A stretch of DNA of 13,119 nucleotides, taken from contig JANNQL010000185.1 of NCBI GenBank assembly GCA_031400755.1, positions 1 through 13,119 of the forward strand, written 5' to 3'. The position numbers and the translations under genes are program-made. The notes beneath the pieces are model-generated. The model made no database searches and was not told where the DNA came from. It saw only the letters and a list, made by a program, of their open reading frames with translations. Below are positions 1-9,200 of this stretch, in pieces. The DNA comes from VMSU01 sp031400755 (GTDB lineage Bacteria > Desulfobacterota > Desulfobulbia > Desulfobulbales > VMSU01). The first letter of the stretch is position 1. Each line of letters starts with the position of its first letter.

Positions 1-3000
1 GCAACATCGACAGCAAGAATGATAGCGACTGGTATGCAGTGCAGCTCACCGGGGGACAGACCTACCTCTTTGGCTTGTCTTCCGGTACACCGCTCGATAC
101 TTCACTGTCCCTCTACGATAGCAATGGTTATTGGCTGGATAGCTCGTGGACATATTTGGACAACGAAAGCCTTCTTTTTACCGCGACCTCTACCGGCACC
201 TACTACTTGGCCGTTTATGGTGATTATGCCAATACGGGCGCCTTCTCCCTTTCCGCCTCAACTTCCACCGCGGGTGGAACTGGCACAGACAGCGTCCCGG
301 ATGGGACCACGACCTCTGCGACGCTGGTAGTAGGGGGAAGTGTCAATGGCACGATCAACAACAGCACGGATTACGGTGACTGGTATGGTGTAACTCTGTT
401 GACTAACACAACCTACCAGTTCGACTTGAACGCCGCGCTACTGGATGGACAGTTAGGCCTTTACGATGCAGGCGGCATGTTTATATCGTGGGCTGATAGC
501 GGCGGCTCAGGTGACCCTGAAACACTTGTTTATACTACTGCGCAGGCCGGGACATATTACGTCGAAGTGTCCAGCTACAATGGTTCTTCCGGTGACTTTC
601 AGCTTGGCTTGGGCCAAGTCTCTGGCAGTGGCGGCACGGTGGACAATGTGGGCGGCAGCAGCGGAGCGGCAAGCTTAATCAACGTCCCCGGCCAGGTCAG
701 CGGCGCCATTGATGACGGCGCCGATGCCGACTGGTACAGGGTAACGCTCAGTGCCAATACGCTCTACCAGTTCGATCTTTCGTCTAACTTTATCGATGGC
801 ACTCTGGCCCTCTATGACTCCAACAACATTCAACAAGCCTATGCCGATAACGGTCTATATGCTGGCGACCCGGAAAGCTTGTATTACACCCCAACGACTG
901 CGGGCACTTATTTCATCGCAGTCTCCGGTTACGGCGGCACCACAGGCAGCTTTCAGCTTGACGCCATAGGCTATGCCAGCCAGACCGGCGACTTTGTCGT
1001 AGGCAGCGCTTCGACGACTTCGTCTGTATCCATGCCCGGCACGGTATGGGGGCACATCGATACCGCAGGCAGCACTGGCGGTAACGATGCCGATTGGTAC
1101 AACGTCCGCCTGGTCGCGGGAGCGACGTATCGTTTCGACCTGTCCGGAGATAGTGCGCTTGACGGCATCCTGACCCTTTACGGCACCGATGGCGCGAGCC
1201 CGTTGGCTAACGCCGATACGACCTATCAGGGCGGCAGTGAATACTTCTATTACTCGCCAACTACGACTGGCGATTACTACATCGCCGTCGATGGCTGGGG
1301 CAACACTACCGGCGATTTCTGGTTGTCTGTCGCCCAGTCATCAGGGGGAAGCGCCTCAACCGACACGGTTGGGCAGACCGTTGGCACCAGCGGCAGCGTG
1401 ACGGTCAGTCCAAGCGCCCCGGGTCACGTTGAGGGCGCCATCAACAACACTGGGGACGCCGACTGGTATGCCGTGACCTTGTCAGCCAATACCCAGTATG
1501 AGTTTAATCTGGGCTCGTCAAGCCTGGATGGAGTCTTGCAACTTTATGACGCCTCGGGAAATGAACTGTCCTATGTCGATAGTGATTGGTCGGCTGGTTC
1601 TGAAAACCTGGTCTACGCGCCTACGGCTAACGGCGCTTATTACATCGGGGTGTCTGGTTACGGCGATTCGACAGGCGATTTCCTGCTCGACATCTATTCT
1701 TCTGGAACGGTCAGTAATGTTGATGCAGTGGGCGACACTTACCAGACTGCCGCATCGGGGCTGCTCAATGTCGGAGAAGATGCAGTCCGCGGCTCCGTAG
1801 ATTCCAGGGTGGACGAAGACGTTTATGCGGTCGCACTTATTGCCGACACCACCTATCTTTTCGATCTTTCGTCAACCTCGCTCGACGGCACGCTTACCCT
1901 GTACGGGTCCGACGGGGAGTGGCTGGAATCAGCTGACTATGGTGGGACGGGCGGCGCAGAGAACCTCTATTTCACCCCGCTCACCTCGGGCAACTATCAT
2001 ATCAGCGCCGGCGGCTGGTCCAGTTCCACTGGCAGCTATAATTTGAGCGCCTCGGCCTTGACCATAACCAGCGGCGGCGAGGTGCCAGGCGATACAAGTT
2101 CCACGGAAAATCTGTTGGCGCCAGGTTTCGTCGATAACCAAATCGATTCTGGCGCCGACACGGACTGGTTCAGCATCCGCCTGAGTCAGGACACGGAATA
2201 TAGTTTCAACCTATATTCAAACGATGGCCTCCTGGACGGCCAGCTGCAGATGTTCGATGCGGATGGCGCCCCGGTCTACGACCAGTATGGCAACGGCTAT
2301 GCAGATGATGGCTGGTACGCAGGAGATGCCGAGAACCTCTATTTCACCGCCCCTGCGACCGGTGATTTCTTTATCCAGGTGTCAGGGTACGGTGGAACGA
2401 CCGGCAGCTATAGTCTCTATGCCTCGCAGGCCTGGGACGGCTACCTGAGCGTCACTTCTTACGACGACATCAAGTGGGAGGTAATCGATTGGTGGAGTTG
2501 GGACAGTGCAACCTGGGCCGCCTATAGTGATCCAATCGCCTGGTCAGCTGTTGGTTGGGACGAGATTGCCGATTACTCTGCTCTGGAGTGGTCCTATGTG
2601 GATTGGACGGAATTCGACAGCACTACCTACAACGATTTGGCATATGAGCAAATCGATTGGGACGAGCTGCTTCTCGCTGACTGGACTGCCATCGATTGGG
2701 ATTACATTTATGGCGATAGCCTCAATTGGGACCAACTGCAATACGAGTCTGCATATGATCCAACGGTAAATTACGATTTACTGACAGGCTGGAATATTGA
2801 TTGCACAAGCGCTGATGCTGCCGGAGACATTGGCAACAACAAGGTTGAAGGCGGTATCGCCAATGACACCGCGTTGTTGGGTATGGGGCTGGATTATTTC
2901 AGCGGCGGCGCGGGCGATGATTATGCCAATGGTGGAGATGGGGCCGACGATCTGCTTGGGGGTGAGGGGGATGACACCCTAAACGGCGGAACGGGTCAAG

Positions 3001-3842
3001 ATGTCATGGAAGGCGGCGCCGGTGACGACACCTACTTTGTCGATAGCTCAAATGATAGCGTAGTCGAAACCGGCAGCGTACAAAGTAGCGCCCTCCCCGG
3101 CTTCAGGTCAGCACTCGACTTAAGCAGCAACATCGACAAGGTCATCGCCAGCGTCAGCTACACCCTCGGCAGCTACCTTGAGGACCTCGACCTCGCTTCG
3201 GGGAGCGGCAGCCTCACCGGCACCGGCAATGCACTTAACAATGTCTTGACCGGCAATGAAGGCAACAACACCCTTACCGGCGGCGCTGGCAACGACAGCC
3301 TGGATGGCAGCACTGGCATCGATGCCGCCGCTTACACTGGGCTGCATTCCAGTTTCACTTTCAGCCAATCCGGGACAAACTTCACGGTCACCGACTCGAC
3401 TGGCGCCGAAGGCACTGACACCGTCACCAACATCGAACGCCTTACTTTTTCGGACACCAACATCGCCGTGGATATTACTGGCGGCAACGCCGGCACAACA
3501 GCCAAAATACTGGGGGCCGTGTTTGGTGAGGCATCTGTGTCAAATACAACATACGTGGGCATTGGCTTGAATCTGCTTGATGGCGGCATGAGCTACACTG
3601 ACCTGATGGCCTTGGCCCTGAATTTCGTAGGCGCCACCACCAGCAATGCCGTAGTTACCTTATTGTGGACCAACTTGTTTGGTAATGCGCCTACGGCTAC
3701 AGAGGCAGCGCCTTATGTCGCCATGCTTGATAACGGTTCTTTTAGTGCTGGTGCGTTGGGGGTGTTGGCAGCGGACACGAGCTTTAATACCGCCAATATC
3801 AATTTGGTAGGCTTGGCCCAGACTGGGATTGAGTTTGTCTAA
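1..3842 (+). CDS. Giant RTX/PPC-repeat secreted adhesin-like protein, 5' end outside window
   Basis: The reading frame is open from the left edge (first full codon at base 3) to a TAA at 3840-3842, giving 1279 visible residues; the true start lies upstream. In order it shows seven PPC-like beta-sandwich repeats (residues about 1-810), a Trp/Tyr-rich five-residue repeat region (about 820-933), five tandem GGxGxDxxx calcium-binding nonapeptides (about 968-1012), a second short RTX block (about 1080-1111) and a DUF4214-like C-terminal module ending in LVGLAQTGIEFV. I saw only one Cys and many Asp/Gly/Thr/Ser, as is usual for type I secretion substrates. RTX repeats fold on Ca2+ outside the cell, and PPC domains occur as accessory modules in secreted proteins, so a surface adhesin or matrix protein is inferred. 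No catalytic domain is visible, but a protease or other enzyme could sit in the missing N-terminal part. The secretion genes are not in the window. Confidence 0.85.
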   Translation, partial: NIDSKNDSDWYAVQLTGGQTYLFGLSSGTPLDTSLSLYDSNGYWLDSSWTYLDNESLLFTATSTGTYYLAVYGDYANTGAFSLSASTSTAGGTGTDSVPDGTTTSATLVVGGSVNGTINNSTDYGDWYGVTLLTNTTYQFDLNAALLDGQLGLYDAGGMFISWADSGGSGDPETLVYTTAQAGTYYVEVSSYNGSSGDFQLGLGQVSGSGGTVDNVGGSSGAASLINVPGQVSGAIDDGADADWYRVTLSANTLYQFDLSSNFIDGTLALYDSNNIQQAYADNGLYAGDPESLYYTPTTAGTYFIAVSGYGGTTGSFQLDAIGYASQTGDFVVGSASTTSSVSMPGTVWGHIDTAGSTGGNDADWYNVRLVAGATYRFDLSGDSALDGILTLYGTDGASPLANADTTYQGGSEYFYYSPTTTGDYYIAVDGWGNTTGDFWLSVAQSSGGSASTDTVGQTVGTSGSVTVSPSAPGHVEGAINNTGDADWYAVTLSANTQYEFNLGSSSLDGVLQLYDASGNELSYVDSDWSAGSENLVYAPTANGAYYIGVSGYGDSTGDFLLDIYSSGTVSNVDAVGDTYQTAASGLLNVGEDAVRGSVDSRVDEDVYAVALIADTTYLFDLSSTSLDGTLTLYGSDGEWLESADYGGTGGAENLYFTPLTSGNYHISAGGWSSSTGSYNLSASALTITSGGEVPGDTSSTENLLAPGFVDNQIDSGADTDWFSIRLSQDTEYSFNLYSNDGLLDGQLQMFDADGAPVYDQYGNGYADDGWYAGDAENLYFTAPATGDFFIQVSGYGGTTGSYSLYASQAWDGYLSVTSYDDIKWEVIDWWSWDSATWAAYSDPIAWSAVGWDEIADYSALEWSYVDWTEFDSTTYNDLAYEQIDWDELLLADWTAIDWDYIYGDSLNWDQLQYESAYDPTVNYDLLTGWNIDCTSADAAGDIGNNKVEGGIANDTALLGMGLDYFSGGAGDDYANGGDGADDLLGGEGDDTLNGGTGQDVMEGGAGDDTYFVDSSNDSVVETGSVQSSALPGFRSALDLSSNIDKVIASVSYTLGSYLEDLDLASGSGSLTGTGNALNNVLTGNEGNNTLTGGAGNDSLDGSTGIDAAAYTGLHSSFTFSQSGTNFTVTDSTGAEGTDTVTNIERLTFSDTNIAVDITGGNAGTTAKILGAVFGEASVSNTTYVGIGLNLLDGGMSYTDLMALALNFVGATTSNAVVTLLWTNLFGNAPTATEAAPYVAMLDNGSFSAGALGVLAADTSFNTANINLVGLAQTGIEFV
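3..2430 (+). repeat. Array of seven PPC-like (bacterial pre-peptidase C-terminal type) protein repeats
   Basis: Seven copies of about 90-100 residues, separated by 15-40 residue linkers, begin near bases 3 (partial), 336, 690, 1038, 1422, 1779 and 2124. Each has the same order of motifs: G-x-V-x-G-x-I-(D/N), a D-(A/T/S)-D-W-(Y/F) strand, a T-x-Y-x-F-(D/N)-L strand, an L-D-G-x-L-x-L-(Y/F)-(D/G) strand, an E-x-L-x-(Y/F)-(T/S/A) turn, and G-x-(Y/F)-(Y/F/H)-I-x-V-x-G-(Y/W)-G. This matches the PPC beta-sandwich family. The sixth copy is the most diverged, with E-D-V-Y in place of D-W-Y. DNA identity between copies is clearly lower than protein similarity, so the array is old rather than freshly expanded. 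Confidence 0.8.
2460..2801 (+). repeat. Trp/Tyr-rich five-residue repeat region, [WY]-x-x-[ILVF]-[DAG]
   Basis: Within the first RTX protein, about 114 residues (visible residues about 820-933) carry 14 Trp and many Tyr in a five-residue rhythm: YDDIK, WEVID, WSAVG, WDEIA, WSYVD, WTEFD, YNDLA, YEQID, WDELL, WTAID, WDYIY, WDQLQ, YDLLT. The aromatic comes first, a branched hydrophobic is fourth, and Asp/Ala/Gly is often fifth. The spacing resembles pentapeptide-repeat quadrilateral beta-helices, but the consensus differs from A(D/N)Lxx. Its position between the PPC array and the RTX block suggests a stalk or folded spacer. I recall similar W-x-x-V-(D/N) runs in other large secreted bacterial proteins but cannot name a characterised family. 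Confidence 0.7.
2904..3038 (+). repeat. RTX calcium-binding nonapeptides in first RTX protein
   Basis: Five consecutive nine-residue units fit GGxGxDxUx: GGAGDDYAN, GGDGADDLL, GGEGDDTLN, GGTGQDVME and GGAGDDTYF. In the RTX family these wind into a Ca2+-bound parallel beta-roll after export. A second shorter block (GNEGNNTLT, GGAGNDSLD, GSTGID) lies about 200 bases downstream, just before the DUF4214-like domain. Confidence 0.9.
3039..3842 (+). repeat. C-terminal module, copy 1 of a tandem gene duplication
   Basis: The last 267 codons of the first RTX gene match the end of the second (5391-6197). From 3129 to about 3600 the two align without gaps at an offset of 2349 bp. By eye there are roughly 30 mismatches in the first 410 bp. 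A divergent stretch of about 60 codons follows, and then the final 17 codons encode the identical peptide TANINLVGLAQTGIEFV. The protein module contains SNIDKVIASVxYTLGSYLE, an RTX block and a DUF4214-like helical segment with GMSYxDLM. This end probably carries the type I secretion signal. Confidence 0.85.
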
Positions 3843-3869
3843 AAATAGGCATCAGTGAGATAATATACC

Positions 3870-6197
3870 ATGGCGACCAATAGTGTTCCCGGCGGATCAA
3901 GCACAACAATGAGCCTAGGCGTTTCAGCCGTCTCGGGCACTGGGGTGGTTGACACCACGCCTCCATTTATAACCGACATAAACATCGGCGCCAACTCGGT
4001 GGTTTTTGAGTATTCGGAGGACCTCACCTACAAACCGAATGCTCAGCGCGGTGGTATTTTATTGAACGGCGCCGGATTCAACATCGCGAACAACGGTTCT
4101 CTTGCCGGCAACATTCTTACTGTCACTACATCTGTTCCGATTGCGCCGACCGACTGGCTGCTCATGATTACCGGGAGTGACTTTATGGATGCTGCCGGCA
4201 ATGCCACCATAGCCGGCATGACTGGGGCTTTTGGCGGTTCCGGGGACGACGCCATCGACCTGAGCGCTTCCGTGACACCTGTGTGGATTGGCGGCTTCGC
4301 CGGCAACGATATCCTCACTGGTGGCGCGGGTGACGACCAGATGGATGGGGGGGATGGCGACGACACTGTCCATGGCGGCGGCGGCAACGATTACTTGCAT
4401 AGCAATTCGTTGGGAGTCGCCGGCAATGACTCCCTGTTCGGCGATGCCGGTAATGACACCATATTCATTGCCGGCACATCCGGCACAAATGAGACTGTTT
4501 TGGTCGACGGCGGCGCTGGCGATGATTTGATCCAGATCGTGCTTTCGCAAATATATGGCAACCGGACGCTGACAGCGACGGGCGGATCGGGTATCGACAC
4601 CTATCAGTTCGGTGCATATCAATTCCTGGCCGGAGATACTATCGCCAGCTTTACGGTGACCGACTTCACGGCAGGCGTCGGCGGCGACCGCATTGATGTG
4701 ACAGCTCTGCTCACCTTCTACAGTCTTGGTTACACTGGCGGCGATCCGTTCAGTGTGACAAACGGCTATCTGCGCCTGGTGCAAAGCGGGACGGACACAC
4801 TGTTGCAGTATGACGAGGACGGGGCCGCGGGAACGGCCTACACATTCCATACCGCCATAGCCTTGCAGGGGGTTACCGCAACCGCCATTACCTCTGATAA
4901 TTTTGCCGGCAGCCTGAATCCAACCGGCGTCACCTTGGATGGCGGCGCTGGTAACGACACGTTGACCGGCGGCACGGGCGGCGACATAATGAACGGCGGC
5001 GCTGGCGATGACATATTGACCGGCGGCGCTGGTGATGACACACTGAGCGGCGGCGCTGGCGCCGACACCTTCAACGTGGATGCCGGAACGGATACGCTGG
5101 CGGATGCGGTGCCGGGGACAGATGTCATAAATATCAGCAGCGGCGCGACAGCCTTGCAGAACCTGACAATGGCCTCGGTGAGCTACGCCACGAACACCAC
5201 CAACAGCGGTACGCTGGTGGTCAATGCCTTGTCATCGACGGCCTCCGAGATCACGGGGTCATCGGGGATCGATATCATTACCGGCAGCAGTGCGGGCGAT
5301 ATTCTGGCCGGCGGCACGAACAATGACACCTTAAATGGCGGCGCGGGCAACGATGCTATGGAAGGTGGAGCAGGCGACGACACCTATTACGTCGATAGCA
5401 CGGGAGATAGCGTAGTCGAAACCGGGAACGTCTCGAGTAGCGCCACCCGCTTTAGACTTGCCTTAAGTCTTGACAGCAACATCGACAAGGTCATCGCCAG
5501 CGTCAACTACACCCTCGGCAGCTACCTTGAGAACCTCGACCTGGCGGCAGGAAGCGGCAGCCTCACCGGCGCCGGCAATGCACTTAACAATGTCTTGACC
5601 GGCAATGAAGGCGACAACACCCTTACCGGCGGCGCTGGCAACGACAGCCTGGATGGCAGCACTGGCATCGATGTCGCCGCCTACACTGGCAGTCACTCCA
5701 GTTTCACTATCAGCCAATCCGGCACAAGCTTCACGATCACCGACTCGACTGGCTCCGAAGGTACTGACACAGTCACCAACATCGAACGCCTTACTTTTGC
5801 GGACACCAACATCGCTTTGGATATTACTGGCGGCAACGCCGGGACAACAGCCAAGATACTGGGGGCCGTGTTTGGCCAAGCATCTGTGTCATATACGGAT
5901 TACGTGGGCATCGGCTTGGGTTATCTGGATGGCGGCATGAGCTACCAGGACCTTATGCTGCTGGCACTGAACGCGAGACTCGGTGCAGGTTTCACCAATG
6001 CCGACGAAGTCAATCTGCTTTACCAAAACCTCGTGGGGGCACTGCCATCCGCCGCTGACCTCAGCTACTGGACCGGGGTGGTCACTTCAGGGCAGTACAC
6101 ACAAACTTCTTTGGCAACAATGGCTGCCGACCATAGCTTGAATACCGCCAATATCAACCTGGTGGGCTTGGCGCAGACTGGAATTGAGTTTGTCTGA
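3870..6197 (+). CDS. RTX calcium-binding secreted protein with Ig-like N-terminus and DUF4214-like C-terminus
   Basis: This is a 775-residue protein with no Cys seen and no N-terminal signal peptide, as expected for type I (ABC/TolC) export through a C-terminal signal. Residues about 28-112 (from DTTPPFITDI) look like a SwmB/Big-type Ig-like domain. RTX nonapeptides fill about 121-225. Residues about 240-347 resemble the type I secretion C-terminal target module (DFTAGVGGDRIDVTALL, then NGYLRLVQSGTDTLLQYDEDG). A second RTX array covers about 357-400, and a third about 462-509. The duplicated C-terminal module with a DUF4214-like domain (LLYQNLVGALPSAADLSYW, about 716-734) closes the protein. 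The ATG has only a weak GTGAG ribosome binding site (3855-3859), 27 bp after the previous stop, so it is probably co-transcribed and perhaps translationally linked. An extracellular adhesive or structural role is inferred; no enzyme motif was seen. Confidence 0.85.
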   Translation: MATNSVPGGSSTTMSLGVSAVSGTGVVDTTPPFITDINIGANSVVFEYSEDLTYKPNAQRGGILLNGAGFNIANNGSLAGNILTVTTSVPIAPTDWLLMITGSDFMDAAGNATIAGMTGAFGGSGDDAIDLSASVTPVWIGGFAGNDILTGGAGDDQMDGGDGDDTVHGGGGNDYLHSNSLGVAGNDSLFGDAGNDTIFIAGTSGTNETVLVDGGAGDDLIQIVLSQIYGNRTLTATGGSGIDTYQFGAYQFLAGDTIASFTVTDFTAGVGGDRIDVTALLTFYSLGYTGGDPFSVTNGYLRLVQSGTDTLLQYDEDGAAGTAYTFHTAIALQGVTATAITSDNFAGSLNPTGVTLDGGAGNDTLTGGTGGDIMNGGAGDDILTGGAGDDTLSGGAGADTFNVDAGTDTLADAVPGTDVINISSGATALQNLTMASVSYATNTTNSGTLVVNALSSTASEITGSSGIDIITGSSAGDILAGGTNNDTLNGGAGNDAMEGGAGDDTYYVDSTGDSVVETGNVSSSATRFRLALSLDSNIDKVIASVNYTLGSYLENLDLAAGSGSLTGAGNALNNVLTGNEGDNTLTGGAGNDSLDGSTGIDVAAYTGSHSSFTISQSGTSFTITDSTGSEGTDTVTNIERLTFADTNIALDITGGNAGTTAKILGAVFGQASVSYTDYVGIGLGYLDGGMSYQDLMLLALNARLGAGFTNADEVNLLYQNLVGALPSAADLSYWTGVVTSGQYTQTSLATMAADHSLNTANINLVGLAQTGIEFV
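4941..5075 (+). repeat. Five tandem 27-bp units encoding RTX nonapeptides
   Basis: Five in-frame 27-bp units each begin GGCGGC, at 4941, 4968, 4995, 5022 and 5049. They encode GGAGNDTLT, GGTGGDIMN, GGAGDDILT, GGAGDDTLS and GGAGADTFN. Units 3 and 4 differ at only a handful of bases, so copy number could change by slippage in steps of nine residues without breaking the frame. Confidence 0.8.
5391..6197 (+). repeat. C-terminal module, copy 2 of a tandem gene duplication
   Basis: This is the second copy of the module described at 3039-3842. Its DUF4214-like half is closer to the usual family pattern (LLYQNLVGALPSAADLSYWTG), while the first copy has LLWTNLFGNAPTATEAAPYV at the same place. The two copies therefore agree closely on both sides of a divergent core. 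Confidence 0.85.
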
Positions 6198-6213
6198 TGG
6201 AATAAATCTGTTT

Positions 6214-6219
6214 GGAGGT
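6214..6219 (+). promoter_or_regulatory. Strong ribosome binding site of the FecR-TPR-barrel gene
   Basis: GGAGGT lies five bases before the ATG at 6225 and fixes that start. It is much stronger than the site of the preceding RTX gene. The 27-bp gap from the previous stop has no terminator, supporting co-transcription. Confidence 0.85.
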
Positions 6220-6224
6220 TTTAT

Positions 6225-9200
6225 ATGACTTGCTTTACACGTTTTATACCTACCCATGCGGCCAAACTCGCCATCGTTGGAATTTTCGCCATTTGCTCTG
6301 CTCTCATGCCGGTCGCTGAGGCACAAGCGGCGGCGGCGGGGGCCGAAATTGTCTTGCTGATCGGCAAGGGTGATCTCCGGGAGAGTGCTGCCGCCGATTG
6401 GAGCCCGGCGCTTGAGAAACAACAGGTCCAGGGCGGTTCGTTCGTCAGGACGCAGGCCAATAGTCAGATGGCCCTGCTCATGGCCAACAGGACCCAGATT
6501 CGCTTGAACCAGAACAGTCAGCTTGAGATTAAGTCGTCCGTTGAGTCTTCGCAATGGGAGGGAAACGCCGTAAAGCTTAATTCCGGCAGGGCTTGGAGTC
6601 AAGCGCGTCCACAGACGGCACAAGGGGATTCTGACAAAATGCCCAAGCTGAAGATGGAGACCCCATCCGCGACCATGTCCATTCGCGGTACGGACTGGGA
6701 GGTGGAAGTCGGCCCTGATGGACGCACCCAGTTGGTTGTGCTTTCCGGGCTGGTTTCTATGGAAAACGAACTGGGCAGTATCGAAGTCGGACATGGTGAG
6801 GCGGCAGTCGCTGAACAAGGCAAGGCCCCTGTCAAGCTCATTTTGCTCAATCCTGCAAGTCGCGTGCAGTGGGTCTCTTCCTGGAGGCCACAGCCCTCAC
6901 GCTGGGTCGGCAAAGAGGATAAGCGTTACGCCGCGGTGGTAGGCATTATTGAAACCGGTGACTATGCGGCAGCATTACAGGCCTTGCAACCCATGACCAG
7001 TCAGGATGCCGTTGCCGCAGTTCTAGCGGCAGACCTGCTGATTTTTCAGGGTGAAAACGAAGCCGCCGTGACGTTGTTGCAAGCGCACGCCTCTGGCAGT
7101 AAGGCCAACCCGCTGGCGGCCGCCTTGCTGGCGCGGGCCTGGGTCCGGACCGACCATTTTCCGGAGGCAGAGACCCTCCTTGACGCGACCCTTACCATCA
7201 ACCCGGCCCATATCGAACTGCTGCTCGCCCGCGGCGAACTAATGATACTCCAGGGCCAGGCCGAACAGGCGAAGCGCACCTATAACGAGGTGCTGAAGTT
7301 GGAGCCGGACCATCCAGAGGCGTGGTACGGCCTGGGCCTTATCGAGGCCGAACGGGAAAACGTGCGTGAGGCCAAAACGCTCCTTAATAGCGCCCTCGCA
7401 AGCAACCCGCACTTGTCTAAGGCCGCCGCCGAGCTGGCCGCAGTCGAGACCTTTGCCGGCGATCTCAACACCTCAGAAAAGTTGCTTGACGACCTGCTGA
7501 GGCGGGAGCCTGATAACTATGTCGCCTTGACGGCGCGTGGCATAAACCGGCTCAAGGCCAAACGCACGAACGAAGCGCTCGAAGATTTCCTGCGGGTGGG
7601 GCTGATTGAGCCACGCTATGCCCGCGCCTGGTTATATTCCGGCGTGGCTTTTTACCAGCTTGGCGAGAGCGACCGCGCCTTGCAGGCCTTCAAACGGGCC
7701 GCCGCGCTTGATGTGCACGACCCCATTCCGCACCTGCTGCAAAGCGTGGTGGAGGCGGATGCGCTTGATTACGGCGCCTCAATCAAGGCAGCGGGCGAGG
7801 CCCAGGAACGCATGCCTTACCTCAAGTCGCTCAATCAGGTAGCCAACAGCCAGAAGGGCAACGCCAATCTTGGCAGTTCGCTCGCCAGTTTTGGCATGGA
7901 AGAATGGGCAACCTACTATGCGGACGAAGCTTACTCGCCGTATTGGGCCGGCAGTCACCTGTTCCGGGCCGATCGCTATACCGGCAAGTTCAACAAGAAC
8001 TCCGAGCTCTTCCAGGGCTTTCTGTCTGACCCAACTGTCTTCGGGGCGTCGAACCGCAATTCATCGCTCGTCAATGCGCCAGGTCATTATGGGCGCGTCG
8101 ATATGATGCTGGAGCGCACTAATTGGCAGCAAGCAGCGCTGATTGGCACGGTCAATGGCCTGACTGTTACCCCGCGGCCCTTTGCCTATTTCGTGAGCGG
8201 CGATCTCTCTAGCGGCGATGCCCGTGACGATGCCAGTTCCGCCCACGGCGAAAATATCACGCTTGGGCTTGGCATGAAACCTCGCTATGACATCGGACTG
8301 TTTGGCTTTGTCACTGACACGAACATCACGACCGGCCTGCGCACCTCAAGCCTCCCCGATGATCCATTCAAACAGAGGGAGGGCCGTGGCGATCTTGGCA
8401 TCAATTTTAAAAGGGGGCCGGAAAACCAGTTCTGGCTCAAGGCCGGGGATGGCAGACAACGAAATGCGATATCCGGTCCTTTTGTCTCGCAGACGACTGC
8501 CGATACGCTAAATATTGCACTTGCCACCACAACCTTCGTCCCTAACGGCATACTCGACCGCTTCCAGTCGGAAATTACCCAGGATGACATCCAGTTCCGC
8601 CACGCCTTTACTGCAGGACCGGCCCAATGGGCCTGGGGTGCGGAGACTTCGCATCAAGAGCGGACCGGTCAGCTGGTCACCACCTTTACGCCGGCCCGCC
8701 TGAACATTGATGAGTTCTATTCGGTAGATGCAACAGATGCTTATCTGTCCGGGCGTTATCAGGTGGCTGGCAATTGGACGGCCCAAGCAGACTTGTTCTC
8801 GCAGCATGTCCGCACACGGCGTAACGACCTGCAAACGCTTGATCTCATCCTTGCCCCGCCGGTGCAGTTTGCACTCGCAGATAATGAGTTGGAGCGTAAT
8901 TACTCCGAGATCAATCCGCGCCTTGGGCTGAAGTGGCAGCTTGGCGAGATGCAGAGCTTGCGCCTGGTGGGCCAAAAGTGGCGTCGTCCGGCGGCAGCCG
9001 GGACGCTCAGTGAGGTAGAGACGCTGGGAATTCAAGTCAATGACAAGCTGCCGACGGCGGGCGGCCTCTATGAACGGGTGCGGCTCCAGTACGATGTGGA
9101 GAAAAACAAAAAGGCCTTCTTGCAGGCATTTCTTGATCACGAGCACATCAACAATGGCCTTGGCGGGCAGCGTACTGCCATCTCCGGTTTCGAGGTCACC

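Noticed and set aside
4059..4850. 263-codon open frame on the - strand inside the second RTX gene
   Set aside because: It is the antisense of RTX repeats, whose codon bias keeps the opposite strand open; there is no ribosome binding site or protein-like domain.
4941..5075. Regular repeats that could suggest a CRISPR array or satellite
   Set aside because: The 27-bp units are contiguous with no spacers, in frame, and encode RTX nonapeptides.
5463..5879. - strand open frame whose protein resembles another at 3120-3368
   Set aside because: The similarity only reflects the duplicated C-terminal modules on the + strand; both are antisense shadows.
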